A DNA stretch of 34,054 nt, from assembly GCF_028618575.1 (NCBI RefSeq), contig NZ_JAQITA010000019.1:1-34054 (forward strand), written 5' to 3'. Below, in pieces: positions 8,998-17,310 of this stretch (positions within the stretch are counted from its first letter, which is position 1; each line of letters opens with the position of its first letter). Origin of the DNA: Bartonella sp. ML70XJBT.G (lineage in GTDB: Bacteria > Pseudomonadota > Alphaproteobacteria > Rhizobiales > Rhizobiaceae). A program made the translations under genes and the position numbers. Below the pieces are notes generated by a model. That model did no database searches and was not told the DNA's origin. It saw nothing but the letters and a program-made list of their open reading frames with translations.

Positions 8998-9513
8998 ATG
9001 CGTATAGATAAATCACCATATGCGCAACAACAGGTGTCTGTTTGCAGTGATAGGGCTGTTGTCTCTCAGGGAGCGTTTGATCAGAAATCAAATTTTTCTT
9101 TAAAAAAAACTTCTGTTCTGTCAATAAAAGATTATCTCATCATCGGCGTTTTGTCTCTCATAGTAGTGGTTGTCATGTACAGCAATTTTATGAAATGCTT
9201 TTATGGATTGTCTGAAGAACAGTTCACGGCAATGATTCAGAAAAATTTTCATGGGACGTTTCTGGAAAATTTGAAAGATTTATTCTTGGGACAAATTTCA
9301 TGGGATGAAATCTATAGGAGAGAATTGTGGAGTACAGCTGGGTGGGGTAGTGTTTGGAATTTTATATGTCTTATCCCGCAAATGATTTTTGGAATTGCTC
9401 AAATCCTCTTTCCTATCATTTTTGTCTTCTATTTCATATTGAAGGGTGACTTGCAAGAAATGGTCCAGCAAGTGGAGAAATCGCCCGAAGAGTGTCATCC
9501 AATTACTTCATAA
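8998..9513 (+). CDS. A-type P-module membrane protein, operon 2
   Basis: 171 residues from the ATG at 8998 (AAGGAG, spacing 7). The order is: N-terminal cytosolic part, LKKTSVLSIKDYLIIG (the usual FKExLxLSxKDYK, here with the second basic residue lost), TM1, and a loop of about 65 residues with ELWSTAGWGSVW at its end. TM2 follows (ILFPIIFVFYFIL), then a QEMVQQVEK tail. The loop is predicted periplasmic and carries the AGW motif shared with the other A-type genes. It leads a four-gene operon and is followed by a gap of 20 bases. Function unknown. Confidence 0.7.
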   Translation: MRIDKSPYAQQQVSVCSDRAVVSQGAFDQKSNFSLKKTSVLSIKDYLIIGVLSLIVVVVMYSNFMKCFYGLSEEQFTAMIQKNFHGTFLENLKDLFLGQISWDEIYRRELWSTAGWGSVWNFICLIPQMIFGIAQILFPIIFVFYFILKGDLQEMVQQVEKSPEECHPITS

Positions 9514-9533
9514 AAATAAGCAGGGAGGGAAAT

Positions 9534-10091
9534 GTGTCTTTTTTGTCAGCAGGCACAGCAATATTGACCATTCTATCCATGATGGTGGTCTATAGCATGA
9601 TAAGTTTTTTTGCTATTATCGCCATTGTCATGGTTTATTACTCTTTTTTTAAGCGTAGTGGAGTGCTTGCCAAGTCGCGTGAAAAACTGGAAATCTTCGA
9701 AGTACGCGAGGTACTTTGTCATGAGAGGGGGGAAGAGGAGCCAGTCTTTGATAGAGAGGCTTATCTCACTTCGTTTAAAGAAGCCCTGATGTTTTCAAAA
9801 AAAGATTATAAAAGAATCTTCAAATTCTCTTTTATCGTCCTTTTTATTCTCGTTATGCCTTTTCTCGTTTCATGTTTTATGATGATAGCAGAGGTGGCAA
9901 CAAATGGAGTTCCTATACAACAATTGATGCAGAGTGGTGATTGGTCGTTTACTTTTTTTATGGTCAATGGTGTGTTTCTCTATATCATTTTTGTGTTTGT
10001 TGCGTTTTCCTTGCCAATCTTTTTGCTCCTTCATGCCAGACTCCATCTGAGAGTAAAAAAGATGATCAAGATCGTGAACAATTTCACCTAA
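9534..10091 (+). CDS. B-type S-P fusion membrane protein, operon 2
   Basis: About 185 residues. The GTG at 9534 is chosen because AGGGAGGGAAAT sits just before it; a more upstream ATG (9492) would overlap the previous gene without a site. An S module comes first (hydrophobic stretch, then VYYSFFKRSGVLAKSREKLE near residues 35-55), then a charged linker. A P module follows (SFKEALMFSKKDYKRIF, TM, loop, TM with FSLPIFLLLHARL, basic tail). It thus equals the S protein of one unit fused to the P protein of the next. Three TM segments are predicted. No named family recognised. Confidence 0.7.
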   Translation: MSFLSAGTAILTILSMMVVYSMISFFAIIAIVMVYYSFFKRSGVLAKSREKLEIFEVREVLCHERGEEEPVFDREAYLTSFKEALMFSKKDYKRIFKFSFIVLFILVMPFLVSCFMMIAEVATNGVPIQQLMQSGDWSFTFFMVNGVFLYIIFVFVAFSLPIFLLLHARLHLRVKKMIKIVNNFT

Positions 10092-10127
10092 AACAGAAAT
10101 GCAATCAGTAGAATATGAGAGGGAAAA

Positions 10128-10664
10128 GTGCTGTTTTTTATCAAATATTGTAGTCTGCTCGGGCGTGTCATGGTGGCTTCTATGCTCTGTATGGTGATCA
10201 TCGGGCTTCATTATTTTTTCATCAAGCATGCAAGATTATATTTTGCTATGCTGAAAGAACTGAAAAGCAGGTATCTTGATGATAAAGGGCAAGTGGGAGA
10301 ACAAAACTGTGGTACAGACATGCATTCTTTTGCGTTTAAAGAATCTCTGTTTCTTTGGCCAAAAGAATGTAAAAGGCTCTTTTTTCTCTCCCTTAGCTTT
10401 GCTTTGTTCTATGCTGTTTTCTCGACAGTAAAGTTGGCAGGTTGGAGGAGTGATGTGAGTGCAGTTCTCACTGTGCTGTTCAATTTTATATCGGTCTGTT
10501 TTCTTGCTTTGGCACCCATCATTGGCGTATTATGCATAAAGTTGACGGGTAAATTGAGGAAAATGATGCAGCAATTGGAAGAGGCAATGGTACAACAAGA
10601 TGCACGCCTTGTAGCAGATGCACTTCCTATACTAGATAGGCAAGCGGAGGAAAATGATGGGTAG
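10128..10664 (+). CDS. C-type S-P fusion membrane protein, operon 2
   Basis: 178 residues from the GTG at 10128 after GAGAGGGAAAA. S module with LHYFFIKHARLYFAMLKELK, a hydrophilic linker, then the C-type P module: FAFKESLFLWPKECKRLF (LWPKE replaces LSKKD), TM1, AGWRSDVS, TM2 with ALAPIIGVLC, and tail KLTGKLRKMMQQLEEAM. C-type proteins are the best conserved of the array across the three operons. The stop overlaps the start of the next gene, so translation is probably coupled. Function unknown. Confidence 0.7.
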   Translation: MLFFIKYCSLLGRVMVASMLCMVIIGLHYFFIKHARLYFAMLKELKSRYLDDKGQVGEQNCGTDMHSFAFKESLFLWPKECKRLFFLSLSFALFYAVFSTVKLAGWRSDVSAVLTVLFNFISVCFLALAPIIGVLCIKLTGKLRKMMQQLEEAMVQQDARLVADALPILDRQAEENDG

Positions 10665-10878
10665 TTTTCTAACATTAACAGCTCTGTCTTTTTTGTCTTC
10701 GACAATCATAGGCATTTTAGTGGCTATGCCGGTTTTGGTCATTTATTACGTGTTTATGAAGCGGGCAAGGCTGTATTGCAAAGTGAAAAAACAACTCAAA
10801 GTGCTTCAAGAACGCAATAGAGAACTTGGAAGAATAACAAAACAAGACCAGAAAGATGAAACAGAATTCAGTGTTTGA
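10657..10878 (+). CDS. D-type S-module protein, operon 2
   Basis: 73 residues from the second ATG of an ATGATG pair (spacing 6 after GGAGG; the first ATG at 10654 has spacing 3). It overlaps the previous stop. One hydrophobic stretch is followed by VIYYVFMKRARLYCKVKKQLK and a charged, helical tail. It closes the P, S-P, S-P, S operon. No partner or function recognised. Confidence 0.65.
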   Translation: MGSFLTLTALSFLSSTIIGILVAMPVLVIYYVFMKRARLYCKVKKQLKVLQERNRELGRITKQDQKDETEFSV

Positions 10879-11886
10879 TAAAGGCACTCTTGCTTCATCA
10901 TTTCAAAAAGCCTCGTAAAAAACTTGACCTTTTCAAGACAAAGCTTCTCTCTTTTCACGGTTATACTGAGGGCTTTTGTTGTTATGCGCTAGCAGAGCAC
11001 GGGGAAATAAGATTTCCTCTTTCTTTTGAAAGCTGCTGATATGGATTGTTGTTTCTGCTGTTTTCTTCCTATTGAATATTGGGCTGTGTTGGGAGAAGTG
11101 AGGGGCGTTTTGTGAAAGAATGAAGGGGGTGTTTTTACTGCTTAGTGTTTGCTATGGCTTTTGGTTTTCTGCACTCTTCTTATGAGGCGTTTGAAAAAAT
11201 TATGCAACAATTGAAAAAGAAAGCCAGTAGAAAAATGGAGATTATCACAGATTATCATTGGCGAGGGGTGAAGGTAATCGGGGAGGGGAGCCTTTCTCGT
11301 GTGTGTGTATTTTTCGTTAGCTTTTGCTGTTGGTGTATGTTTTAAACATGGGCTGGTGGGGCAGGGAGTTTCCTGTTTTGCACGAGGAGACAAAAGTAAA
11401 AAGCGTGGAGAAAACGATAGAGCGTTTTTTCAGACATGGGAGAGAGGGTTTTGTCGTCATCTATAAGGGGGTGTGCATAGTGGTTTCTTGCACGGCGCCG
11501 CTTATTGGTGGTATAACGGTAAATCCATTAAGTACCGCCTCTTTCCGCTTATGAAGGAGCAAGTCGGCACCATTATTCATTTTGCCAGCTCCCAATGTGC
11601 GGCAGTCCTTGCTACTTGAGACGATTCATAAGAGGCATTTTTAGTTTTTTCGTACACTTTGTATTCACACGCTCATTCCACTTGTGATGTGCAAGCGAGA
11701 GATTTTGATTGCTTCAACATGGGAAAGGTTTGAAATAAGAAAATCTTATGGTATTTTGGACTTTTATTCCATATGCAAAACAATGAATTATGATTATAAA
11801 TCAATGTATTGACTCTCTTATGCGTGCATTCTATGGGAGTGTTTGAGGTGTTTGTTGAGAAAAGAGCTGACAATTGGAAAGCTGTT
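10879..11886. other. Decayed intergenic region after operon 2
   Basis: No intact gene is supported. At 11145-11345 a frame contains AFEKIMQQLKKKAS, resembling the tail of P modules, so a P remnant is likely. The 11425-11480 part (TTCAGACATGGGAGAGA and flanks) recurs at 14330-14390. About 340 bases at 11490-11830 are present here but absent from the second copy of this duplicated region; they read in fragments with better codon use but stops interrupt them. Confidence 0.4.
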
Positions 11887-12056
11887 TGATCAGGTCACAA
11901 CATCATTTCTACAACGTTATTGTTAGGGAATTCATATACAAGACAGCAAAAGAGGCAAGAGAGCTTTTATTATACAGAATATTTCTTTGATCGTCCTCTT
12001 CTTTGCAACTGCCTCTCTCTCTAAAGTTTCTGTTCTTGTTGCTTCCTTTGGGAAAA

Positions 12057-12239
12057 ATGGTAGCTAGCGTGGTTATGGGGTGTGGGATGTTTCTCCTGCT
12101 CGTTTTGTTTTGTGCGTGTTTTCTGATCTTTTTACCTATCGTTATGCTTTTGTACATTCTGCATTTGTCTATTCTATTGGGGTTTTCACTGAAAAAAATT
12201 TTCCACGAGAAAGCAGCAATCAAATCAAAGGGATGGTGA
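12057..12239 (+). CDS. P-module remnant or small membrane protein (copy 1)
   Basis: 60 residues from ATG 12057 after GGGAAAA; a TTG at 12003 would give 78. It is hydrophobic, with FLIFLPIVMLLYIL matching the TM2 block of P modules and a basic tail, but it lacks the KDYK block and TM1. The two other copies in the window (14591 and 17653) are broken or differ, so this may be a relic rather than a working gene. Confidence 0.35.
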   Translation: MVASVVMGCGMFLLLVLFCACFLIFLPIVMLLYILHLSILLGFSLKKIFHEKAAIKSKGW

Positions 12240-12360
12240 GGTATTGGTTTTGTTGATGGGAGAGGTTTGTGGAATATGGTATTGATTTTGCTCTGTCGTT
12301 TTTATCAAAGGGATGAAATTTTCTCTTTGTGGGGAGAAAGAACAAAAAGCGTGTTGATAA

Positions 12361-12455
12361 AAACATGAGAGAACTTGCACAATCTTGAAAAAAGCTTTAA
12401 ATGGCCTCTCACGTTCGTGTGTGTTGTCAGATAATAAAAAAGTGGGGGGATTTGT
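12361..12455 (+). promoter_or_regulatory. Conserved leader of A-type P genes (copy before 12456)
   Basis: Contains CATGAGAGAACTTGCACAAT, AAAAGCTTTAAATGGC, CTCTCACGTTCGTG and a GTGGGGGG site. The GAGAG and CTCTC parts are complementary and about 40 bases apart. Same elements as at 8911, 14925 and 15521. Confidence 0.45.
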
Positions 12456-12953
12456 ATGACCATAGACAAACCACAACACGGGTCTCTTGCCAGTGAGGCG
12501 GCTATTGTGTCGGGGCAAGCTTTTGATAAAGCATCGAAGCTTTTTTCTTTCAAAAAAGCCTTGGCTCTCTCAACAAAAGACTATGTCGTCATCTGTTGTT
12601 TGGCTATTCTCTTATTGGGGGGTGTTGTCGCTGTTACGTATATAAAACCTTTGGAATATTTTCATGTGCTCTCTAGGGAAAAGCTCATGGCAATGGTTCA
12701 GGAAAATCTTCACAAAACACCTTTAGAATTTTTTAAAGATCTAATCTTGCCCTCATTTTCTTCGAGTGGAATGGCTATACAAGAATTGTGGCATGCCGCT
12801 GGATGGAATGGCGTTTGGGCTTTTCTCTGTTTATTGCCGCAGACGATTTTGGAAGTTGTTGAAGTGCTCTTTCCCGTTATTCTTGTCTTCCATTTTCTCT
12901 TGGATCGTGAGTTAAAAGAAATGATCCAGCAATGGGCAAAATCGCAAAAGTAG
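12456..12953 (+). CDS. A-type P-module membrane protein, operon 3
   Basis: 165 residues from ATG 12456. The N-terminus MTIDKPQHGSLASEA is shared with the copies at 15017 and 15616. Then come FSFKKALALSTKDYVVIC, TM1, a loop with LEYFHVLSREKLMAMVQENL and ELWHAAGWNGVW, TM2 (VLFPVILVFHFLL) and the RELKEMIQQWAK tail. Predicted to span the inner membrane twice, with the loop in the periplasm. It leads operon 3 and has the conserved leader upstream. No named family recognised. Confidence 0.7.
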   Translation: MTIDKPQHGSLASEAAIVSGQAFDKASKLFSFKKALALSTKDYVVICCLAILLLGGVVAVTYIKPLEYFHVLSREKLMAMVQENLHKTPLEFFKDLILPSFSSSGMAIQELWHAAGWNGVWAFLCLLPQTILEVVEVLFPVILVFHFLLDRELKEMIQQWAKSQK

Positions 12954-12990
12954 TGCGATTCAATGGCTTTATAAAGCAAGAGAGGAAAAA

Positions 12991-13587
12991 ATGAATTTTT
13001 TGGTGATAATGTTGGTCGTCTTAACTGCTGGGTCAATGATTGTCATGTATAGTGTGATTACTGTTTGTAGTACTATGGCAATTGTTGCAATTTATTACTC
13101 TTTTATTAAGCATATTAAGCGTGCAAGAAAGTTGTCTCAGACTTTTGAGGAACAAATTTTTGAGAAACTAAAAAAGAATGCCCCAGAGCATTTGAGTGGT
13201 GATGGGAGCAAAATAAAGGAGAAGAGACCAGCATTTAACACAAAAGCTTATCTCTCTTCCTTTCAAGAATCTTTGATGCTTTCAAAAAAGGATTATAAGA
13301 GAATATTTATTTTTTCTCTTATTGTATTTGTCTTCATATTTGTGCCTTTCGCATTTTCACTAGCCATCGAAGGAGCAAAGTTTGCACAAGGATTTGCACA
13401 AGGAATGGACATAAAACAAATAGTGAATATGGGTTCTGGATTATTTCGTTTTTATATCATAATGGCTGTGGTCGTGTTTTGTATCACGGTATTGGTTGCT
13501 TTCTCTTTACCAGTGATTTTAATCTTTTACCGTATCGTTCATCAGAGCGTGAAAAAAAATATGAAAAGATTGGAAAAGCTTGCTTGA
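12991..13587 (+). CDS. B-type S-P fusion membrane protein, operon 3
   Basis: 198 residues from ATG 12991 after AAGAGAGGAAAAA. S module with IYYSFIKHIKRARKLSQ, then a charged linker (residues 55-85) and P module SSFQESLMLSKKDYKRIF. TM1 follows, then a loop with repeated FAQG, and TM2 (FSLPVILIFYRI) with a VKKNMKRLEK tail. Clearly paralogous to 9534-10091 and more distantly to 16149-16706. Function unknown. Confidence 0.7.
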   Translation: MNFLVIMLVVLTAGSMIVMYSVITVCSTMAIVAIYYSFIKHIKRARKLSQTFEEQIFEKLKKNAPEHLSGDGSKIKEKRPAFNTKAYLSSFQESLMLSKKDYKRIFIFSLIVFVFIFVPFAFSLAIEGAKFAQGFAQGMDIKQIVNMGSGLFRFYIIMAVVVFCITVLVAFSLPVILIFYRIVHQSVKKNMKRLEKLA

Positions 13588-13632
13588 GCGGTCATTCAAT
13601 CGATAGGCACACAGAATGTGAGAGGGGAAAAA

Positions 13633-14169
13633 GTGTTTCTTTCTACAGTATATTGGGGTCTGCTAGGACTCATCATCATAGGCATTGTCATATTTATGCT
13701 TTTGATTGGGCTTCATTATTTTTTCGTAAAGCGGGCAAGATTATACTTTGCTATGCTTGAAAAACTGAAAAAGAATGCGGGACATCCTGCGTCTTTTCAA
13801 CAGCGGGGAACGATAGAAAAAAATGCAGCGCTTGATACGAAAACCCGCCTTCTTTCTTTCAAACAATCCATGTTGCTTTGGCCAAAAGAGTTTAAAATAA
13901 TATGTGTCCTCTCTCTCCTCATGGTGCTTTTAAGAGCTGCACTCTTGACTGCAAATACAGCAGGTTGGAAGGGTGATGTAAGTGGCGTTATAATTCTTCT
14001 GTTAAGTTGTCTATCGGAAGCTTTTCTGTTCTTGGCACCAATTGTTGGATTGCTATGCCTCAAATTGACGGGTAAATTGAGAAAAACAATCCAGCAATGG
14101 GAAGAAGAAATCGTACAAGAAGATAAAAGAATTAGCATGCAGAACGCGCTTGGAGGCAAAAATGACTAG
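13633..14169 (+). CDS. C-type S-P fusion membrane protein, operon 3
   Basis: 178 residues from the GTG at 13633 (GAGGGG, spacing 5); a GTG at 13618 lies inside the site. S module with LHYFFVKRARLYFAMLEKLKK, then P module LSFKQSMLLWPKEFKIIC, TM1, TAGWKGDVSG, TM2 (FLAPIVGLLC) and KLTGKLRKTIQQWEEE tail. Same length as the operon 2 homologue. It overlaps the next gene by eight bases, consistent with coupled translation. Confidence 0.7.
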   Translation: MFLSTVYWGLLGLIIIGIVIFMLLIGLHYFFVKRARLYFAMLEKLKKNAGHPASFQQRGTIEKNAALDTKTRLLSFKQSMLLWPKEFKIICVLSLLMVLLRAALLTANTAGWKGDVSGVIILLLSCLSEAFLFLAPIVGLLCLKLTGKLRKTIQQWEEEIVQEDKRISMQNALGGKND

Positions 14170-14326
14170 TAGTTTTGCAACATTCTTGGTTCTCTCTTTT
14201 TTGTCTTCAACAATAACCGGCTTTTTAGTTATTGTGCCAGTTTTAGTTCTTTATTATCTGTTTATAAAGCGGGCATGGCTGTATTGCAAAGTAAAAAAAA
14301 TGAAAAGAGAGAAAAACACGACATAG
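14162..14326 (+). CDS. D-type S-module protein, operon 3
   Basis: 54 residues, ATG at 14162 after GGAGGCAAA. It overlaps the stop of the previous gene. Hydrophobic stretch, then VLYYLFIKRAWLYCKVKKMKREK. It is shorter than the operon 2 homologue because the charged tail is cut. The last gene of operon 3. Confidence 0.65.
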   Translation: MTSSFATFLVLSFLSSTITGFLVIVPVLVLYYLFIKRAWLYCKVKKMKREKNTT

Positions 14327-14590
14327 CGTTTTTCAGACATGGGAGAGAAGGCTTGGTCGTCATACATAAAGGTGTGTGCACTTCTCTTTCTAATGGTTTT
14401 TAGGGGGGGGCATCCTATGGGGTGTTTGAGGTGTTTGTTCAGAAAAAAGCCGGCAATGAGAAAGCCCTTTGATTAGGTCACAACATTATCTCTACAACGT
14501 TATTGCTAGGGAATTCATATACAAGACAGCAAAAGAGGCAAGAGAGCTTTTATTATACAGAATATTGCTCTGATCGCCTCCTCTTTGCAA

Positions 14591-14803
14591 ATGCCTCTCT
14601 CTCTAAAGTTTCTGATCTTGTTGCTTCCTTAGGACAAATAGTGGCTGCGTGGTCATGGGGTAGGTGATGTTTCTCCTGCTCGTTTTGTTTTGCGCGTGTT
14701 TTCTGATTTTTTTACCTCTTGTTACGCTTTTGTACATTGTATAGGGGCTTTCATTGAAAAAAAATTCCACGAGAAAGCAGCAATCAAATCAAAGGGATGG
14801 TGA
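14591..14803 (+). pseudogene. P-module remnant, copy 2, broken
   Basis: Starts MPLSLKFLILLLP and then meets a TAG. Small deletions (for example GTACATTG-TATAGG) disrupt the rest. The end (HEKAAIKSKGW in the sister copy) is still readable in another frame. Confidence 0.7.
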
Positions 14804-14924
14804 GGCATTGGTTTTGTTGATGGGAGAGGTTTGTGGAATATGGTATTGATTTTGCTCTGTCGTTTTTATCAAAGGGATGAAATTTTCTCTTTGTGGGGAG
14901 AAAAAACAAAAAGCGTGCTGATAA

Positions 14925-15016
14925 AAACATGAGAGAACTTGCATAATTGTAACAAAGCTAAACCAGTCTCTCACGTTCGTGCGTGTTGTCAGATAATGAA
15001 AAAGTGGGGGAATTGC
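14925..15016 (+). promoter_or_regulatory. Conserved leader of A-type P genes (copy before 15017)
   Basis: GAGAGAACTTGCATAATTGT, CTCTCACGTTCGTG and GTGGGGGAATTGC before the ATG. The AAGCTTTAAATG block present in the other copies is altered here, in line with decay of the gene that follows. Confidence 0.4.
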
Positions 15017-15514
15017 ATGACCATAGACAAACCACAACACGGGTCTCTTGCCAGTGAGGTAGCTGTTGTGTTGGGGCAAGCTCTTGATAAAGCATCAAAG
15101 CTTTTTTCTTTCAAAAAAGCAATGCCCTCTCGACAGAAGATTATGTCATTATCTTTATCTTTTGCTTATCTCTCACAATAGTGATATTTTACGCTGCTAT
15201 AATGTACGGAGATCCTCTGGAATATTTTCATATGATCTCCAAAGAGCCGTTTGAAACAATGGTTTAGGGAAATCTCCACTAAACATTTCTGGAAAGTTTA
15301 AAAAATTTATCCTTGAACAAATTTGCCTTTAGAAAAATGGAGAGGACAGAATTATGGCATGTCACTGGATGGGAATGGCGTTTGGGCTCCTCTATGTCTT
15401 ATCTCGCAAGCGATTTTTTTTCGTTATATACTCTTGCCATTTATTTTGCTCTTCCATTTTCTCTTGGATGGTGAATTGAAAGAAATGACACAGGGGTGGA
15501 GAAAAACGTGCTGA
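15017..15514 (+). pseudogene. A-type P-module gene, frameshifted
   Basis: Begins MTIDKPQHGSLASEVA and reads through FSFKKA. One base is then lost near 15122 compared with 12456-12953 (GCAATGCCCTC against GCCTTGGCTCTC). Further damage: an in-frame TAG in the MV*GNL segment near 15265, and an extra G in GGATGGGAATGGCG near 15370. The tail HFLLDGELKEM is recognisable before the stop at 15514. No B, C or D gene follows; the next leader and A-type gene begin directly. Confidence 0.9.
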
Positions 15515-15520
15515 TAAGAG

Positions 15521-15615
15521 CATGAGAGAGCTTGCGCAATTGTAAAAAAAGCTTTAAATGAATCCCTCACGTTAGTGCGTGTTGTCAAACATTTCAGGAA
15601 TGGGGGGGTATTTGC
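15521..15615 (+). promoter_or_regulatory. Conserved leader of A-type P genes (copy before 15616)
   Basis: CATGAGAGAGCTTGCGCAAT, AAAAGCTTTAAATGAA, CCCTCACGTTAGTGCG and a run of seven G before TATTTGCATG. This copy sits directly behind the broken A-type gene. Confidence 0.45.
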
Positions 15616-16152
15616 ATGACCATAGACAAACCACAACACGGGTCTCTTCATAGGGAGGCGGCTGTTGTGTCGGGGCAAGCTTTTGATAAAGCATCAAAGC
15701 TTTTTTCTTTCAAAAGATCCTTGGCTCTCTCAACAAAAGATTATGTCATTATCTTTTGCTTGACTGTGATCTTCTTGCTGTTCTTTGCCGCTATGGCCTA
15801 TATCAATCCTCTAGAATATTTTCATGTGATCTCCAAGGAGCAGTTTGAAGCGATTGCTCAGGAAAATCTTCGAGCAATGGGGCAGGAAAATATTGGAAAA
15901 CAGGTTTTTGAAGCAGGTGCTCTTCTACAAAAGCATTTTATAGAATTATGGCGGGCTGCTGGATGGAATGGCGTTTGGGCTTTTATATGTTGTATACCAA
16001 TAGCCATCTTTGTATTTTTTTTCGGATTCTTTCTGCTCTTGTTTATCTTCCGTGCTGTATTGAAGCGTGAGATAAAAGGAATGATCCAGCAATGGGAAAA
16101 ATCGTTAGAATTGCAAAATACCAATTATGCGATGGAGAGGGGGGAAAAGTGA
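15616..16152 (+). CDS. A-type P-module membrane protein, operon 5
   Basis: 178 residues from ATG 15616. The same N-terminus as the two copies upstream, then FSFKRSLALSTKDYVIIF, TM1, LEYFHVISKEQFEAIAQENL, a duplicated-looking ENLRAMGQENIG stretch, ELWRAAGWNGVW, TM2 and a KGMIQQWEK tail. The loop is longer than in operon 3. The last codons overlap the GTG of the next gene in a GTGA junction, a sign of coupled translation. Confidence 0.7.
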   Translation: MTIDKPQHGSLHREAAVVSGQAFDKASKLFSFKRSLALSTKDYVIIFCLTVIFLLFFAAMAYINPLEYFHVISKEQFEAIAQENLRAMGQENIGKQVFEAGALLQKHFIELWRAAGWNGVWAFICCIPIAIFVFFFGFFLLLFIFRAVLKREIKGMIQQWEKSLELQNTNYAMERGEK

Positions 16153-16706
16153 TTATTTTTTCACTATGGACCATAGTTTGGACAATCTTTACGAGTGTGC
16201 TCATTGGTGCAGCATATCTTATGATTTTTATTTTTACTCTTATGACGGTTTTTATCATTTATTATTCTTTTGTTAAACGCGCAGGCTTGTTGTTTTGCAT
16301 GGGGCGAAAACTGAAAAAAGCTGCACTGCAAAAATTGGGCCGTTATGAGAAACATAGCAGGGTGCAAAACTCAATTTTTGAGGCAAAGTTTAGTCCTGTT
16401 GCTTTTAAAGAATCTCTGACTTTATCAAGAAGAGAGTATAAAATCATCTTTTGTGTTGTTTTGATCATGTTGATCCCTTTGGTGTGTTCAGCGATTTTTG
16501 GTGCTTTTTATCCAAGATCTGCAATCTTTTTGGCAGGTTTGGCAGACAAGGCCCCTGTTTTTTCTAAAGTCATTGCATTTGTATTCCAAGGGTGGCTTTT
16601 AAGCTGGGCATGTATTGTCTTCTTCTTGCCGGTGGTTTTGATACTTCACGCTCTCCTCCATTGTGGCGTGAAAAGAACGGTAAAAAAATTGGAAAAATTT
16701 GCTTGA
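16149..16706 (+). CDS. B-type S-P fusion membrane protein, operon 5
   Basis: 185 residues from the GTG at 16149 (GAGAGGGGGGAAAA). The ATG at 16092 lies inside the previous gene and would add 19 residues without a site. S module ends with IYYSFVKRAGLLFCMGRKLKK. P module VAFKESLTLSRREYKIIF follows, with TM1, loop, TM2 (FFLPVVLILHALL) and VKRTVKKLEK tail. Paralogous to 9534-10091 and 12991-13587. Function unknown. Confidence 0.7.
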   Translation: MIIFSLWTIVWTIFTSVLIGAAYLMIFIFTLMTVFIIYYSFVKRAGLLFCMGRKLKKAALQKLGRYEKHSRVQNSIFEAKFSPVAFKESLTLSRREYKIIFCVVLIMLIPLVCSAIFGAFYPRSAIFLAGLADKAPVFSKVIAFVFQGWLLSWACIVFFLPVVLILHALLHCGVKRTVKKLEKFA

Positions 16707-16752
16707 AGAAAGTGTAACACAACATCTTCACACAATGCGATAGGGGAAAAAA

Positions 16753-17310
16753 GTGGCTATTTTTATAAAATATTTCGGTTTGTTAGGACTGATCATCATA
16801 GGTATTCTCTTGATGATGGTCATCATCAGAGTTCCTTACTTTTTGGTCAAATATCTCAGATTGCACTGTAAACTGTCCCAAGAATTGAGAAAGAACATCA
16901 TACAAGAAAAGGATGCATTACAGCAATCACGCAGTGATAAGAAGGGAATGCAAAAACAGAATGCAGCGCTTGAGGCAAAAGCGCGCCTGCTTTCTTTTAA
17001 AGAATCCATGATGCTCTGGCCAAGAGAGTTTAAAGTCATCTTGTTCTTCTCTTTTCTCTATGTGATCCTACAGACCTTCCTTGCTGTAAAAGGCTGGGAA
17101 TGGTGGAAGAATGATGTAAGTTATTTTATCATGATGCTGGGGAGTATCATATGGGTTTGTGCTTTGTTATTGAGCCCTATCATTGCGCTATTCTTTGTCA
17201 AGGTGAGTGGAAAATTGAGAAAGACAATTCAACAATTGGAAGAAGCGATTGTACAACGAGATGAAGCGCTTCGTGCGCAGGATGCTATAGGGGGAAACAA
17301 TGACCGCTAG
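16753..17310 (+). CDS. C-type S-P fusion membrane protein, operon 5
   Basis: 185 residues, GTG at 16753 after TAGGGGAAAAAA. S module with VPYFLVKYLRLHCKLSQELRK, a charged linker, then LSFKESMMLWPREFKVIL, TM1, a Trp-rich loop (KGWEWWKNDVSYF), TM2 (LLSPIIALFF) and KVSGKLRKTIQQLEEAI tail. It overlaps the following gene by 11 bases. Confidence 0.7.
   Translation: MAIFIKYFGLLGLIIIGILLMMVIIRVPYFLVKYLRLHCKLSQELRKNIIQEKDALQQSRSDKKGMQKQNAALEAKARLLSFKESMMLWPREFKVILFFSFLYVILQTFLAVKGWEWWKNDVSYFIMMLGSIIWVCALLLSPIIALFFVKVSGKLRKTIQQLEEAIVQRDEALRAQDAIGGNNDR

Larger units (their letters stand above)
11887..12540. repeat. Large direct repeat, copy 1 (partner 14469-15105)
   Basis: Nearly identical to 14469-15105 at an offset of about 2.56-2.58 kb. 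Shared stretches include GGGAATTCATATACAAGACA, CAAAAGAGGCAAGAGAGC and GAGAAAGCAGCAATCAAATC. It covers a P-remnant gene, the leader and the 5' end of an A-type gene. The pair brackets operon 3, so that operon lies within a tandem duplication. Confidence 0.9.
14469..15105. repeat. Large direct repeat, copy 2 (partner 11887-12540)
   Basis: Second copy of the repeat described at 11887. Here both coding segments inside it are damaged (a stop in the P-remnant gene and a frameshift in the A-type gene), so decay followed the duplication. Confidence 0.9.
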
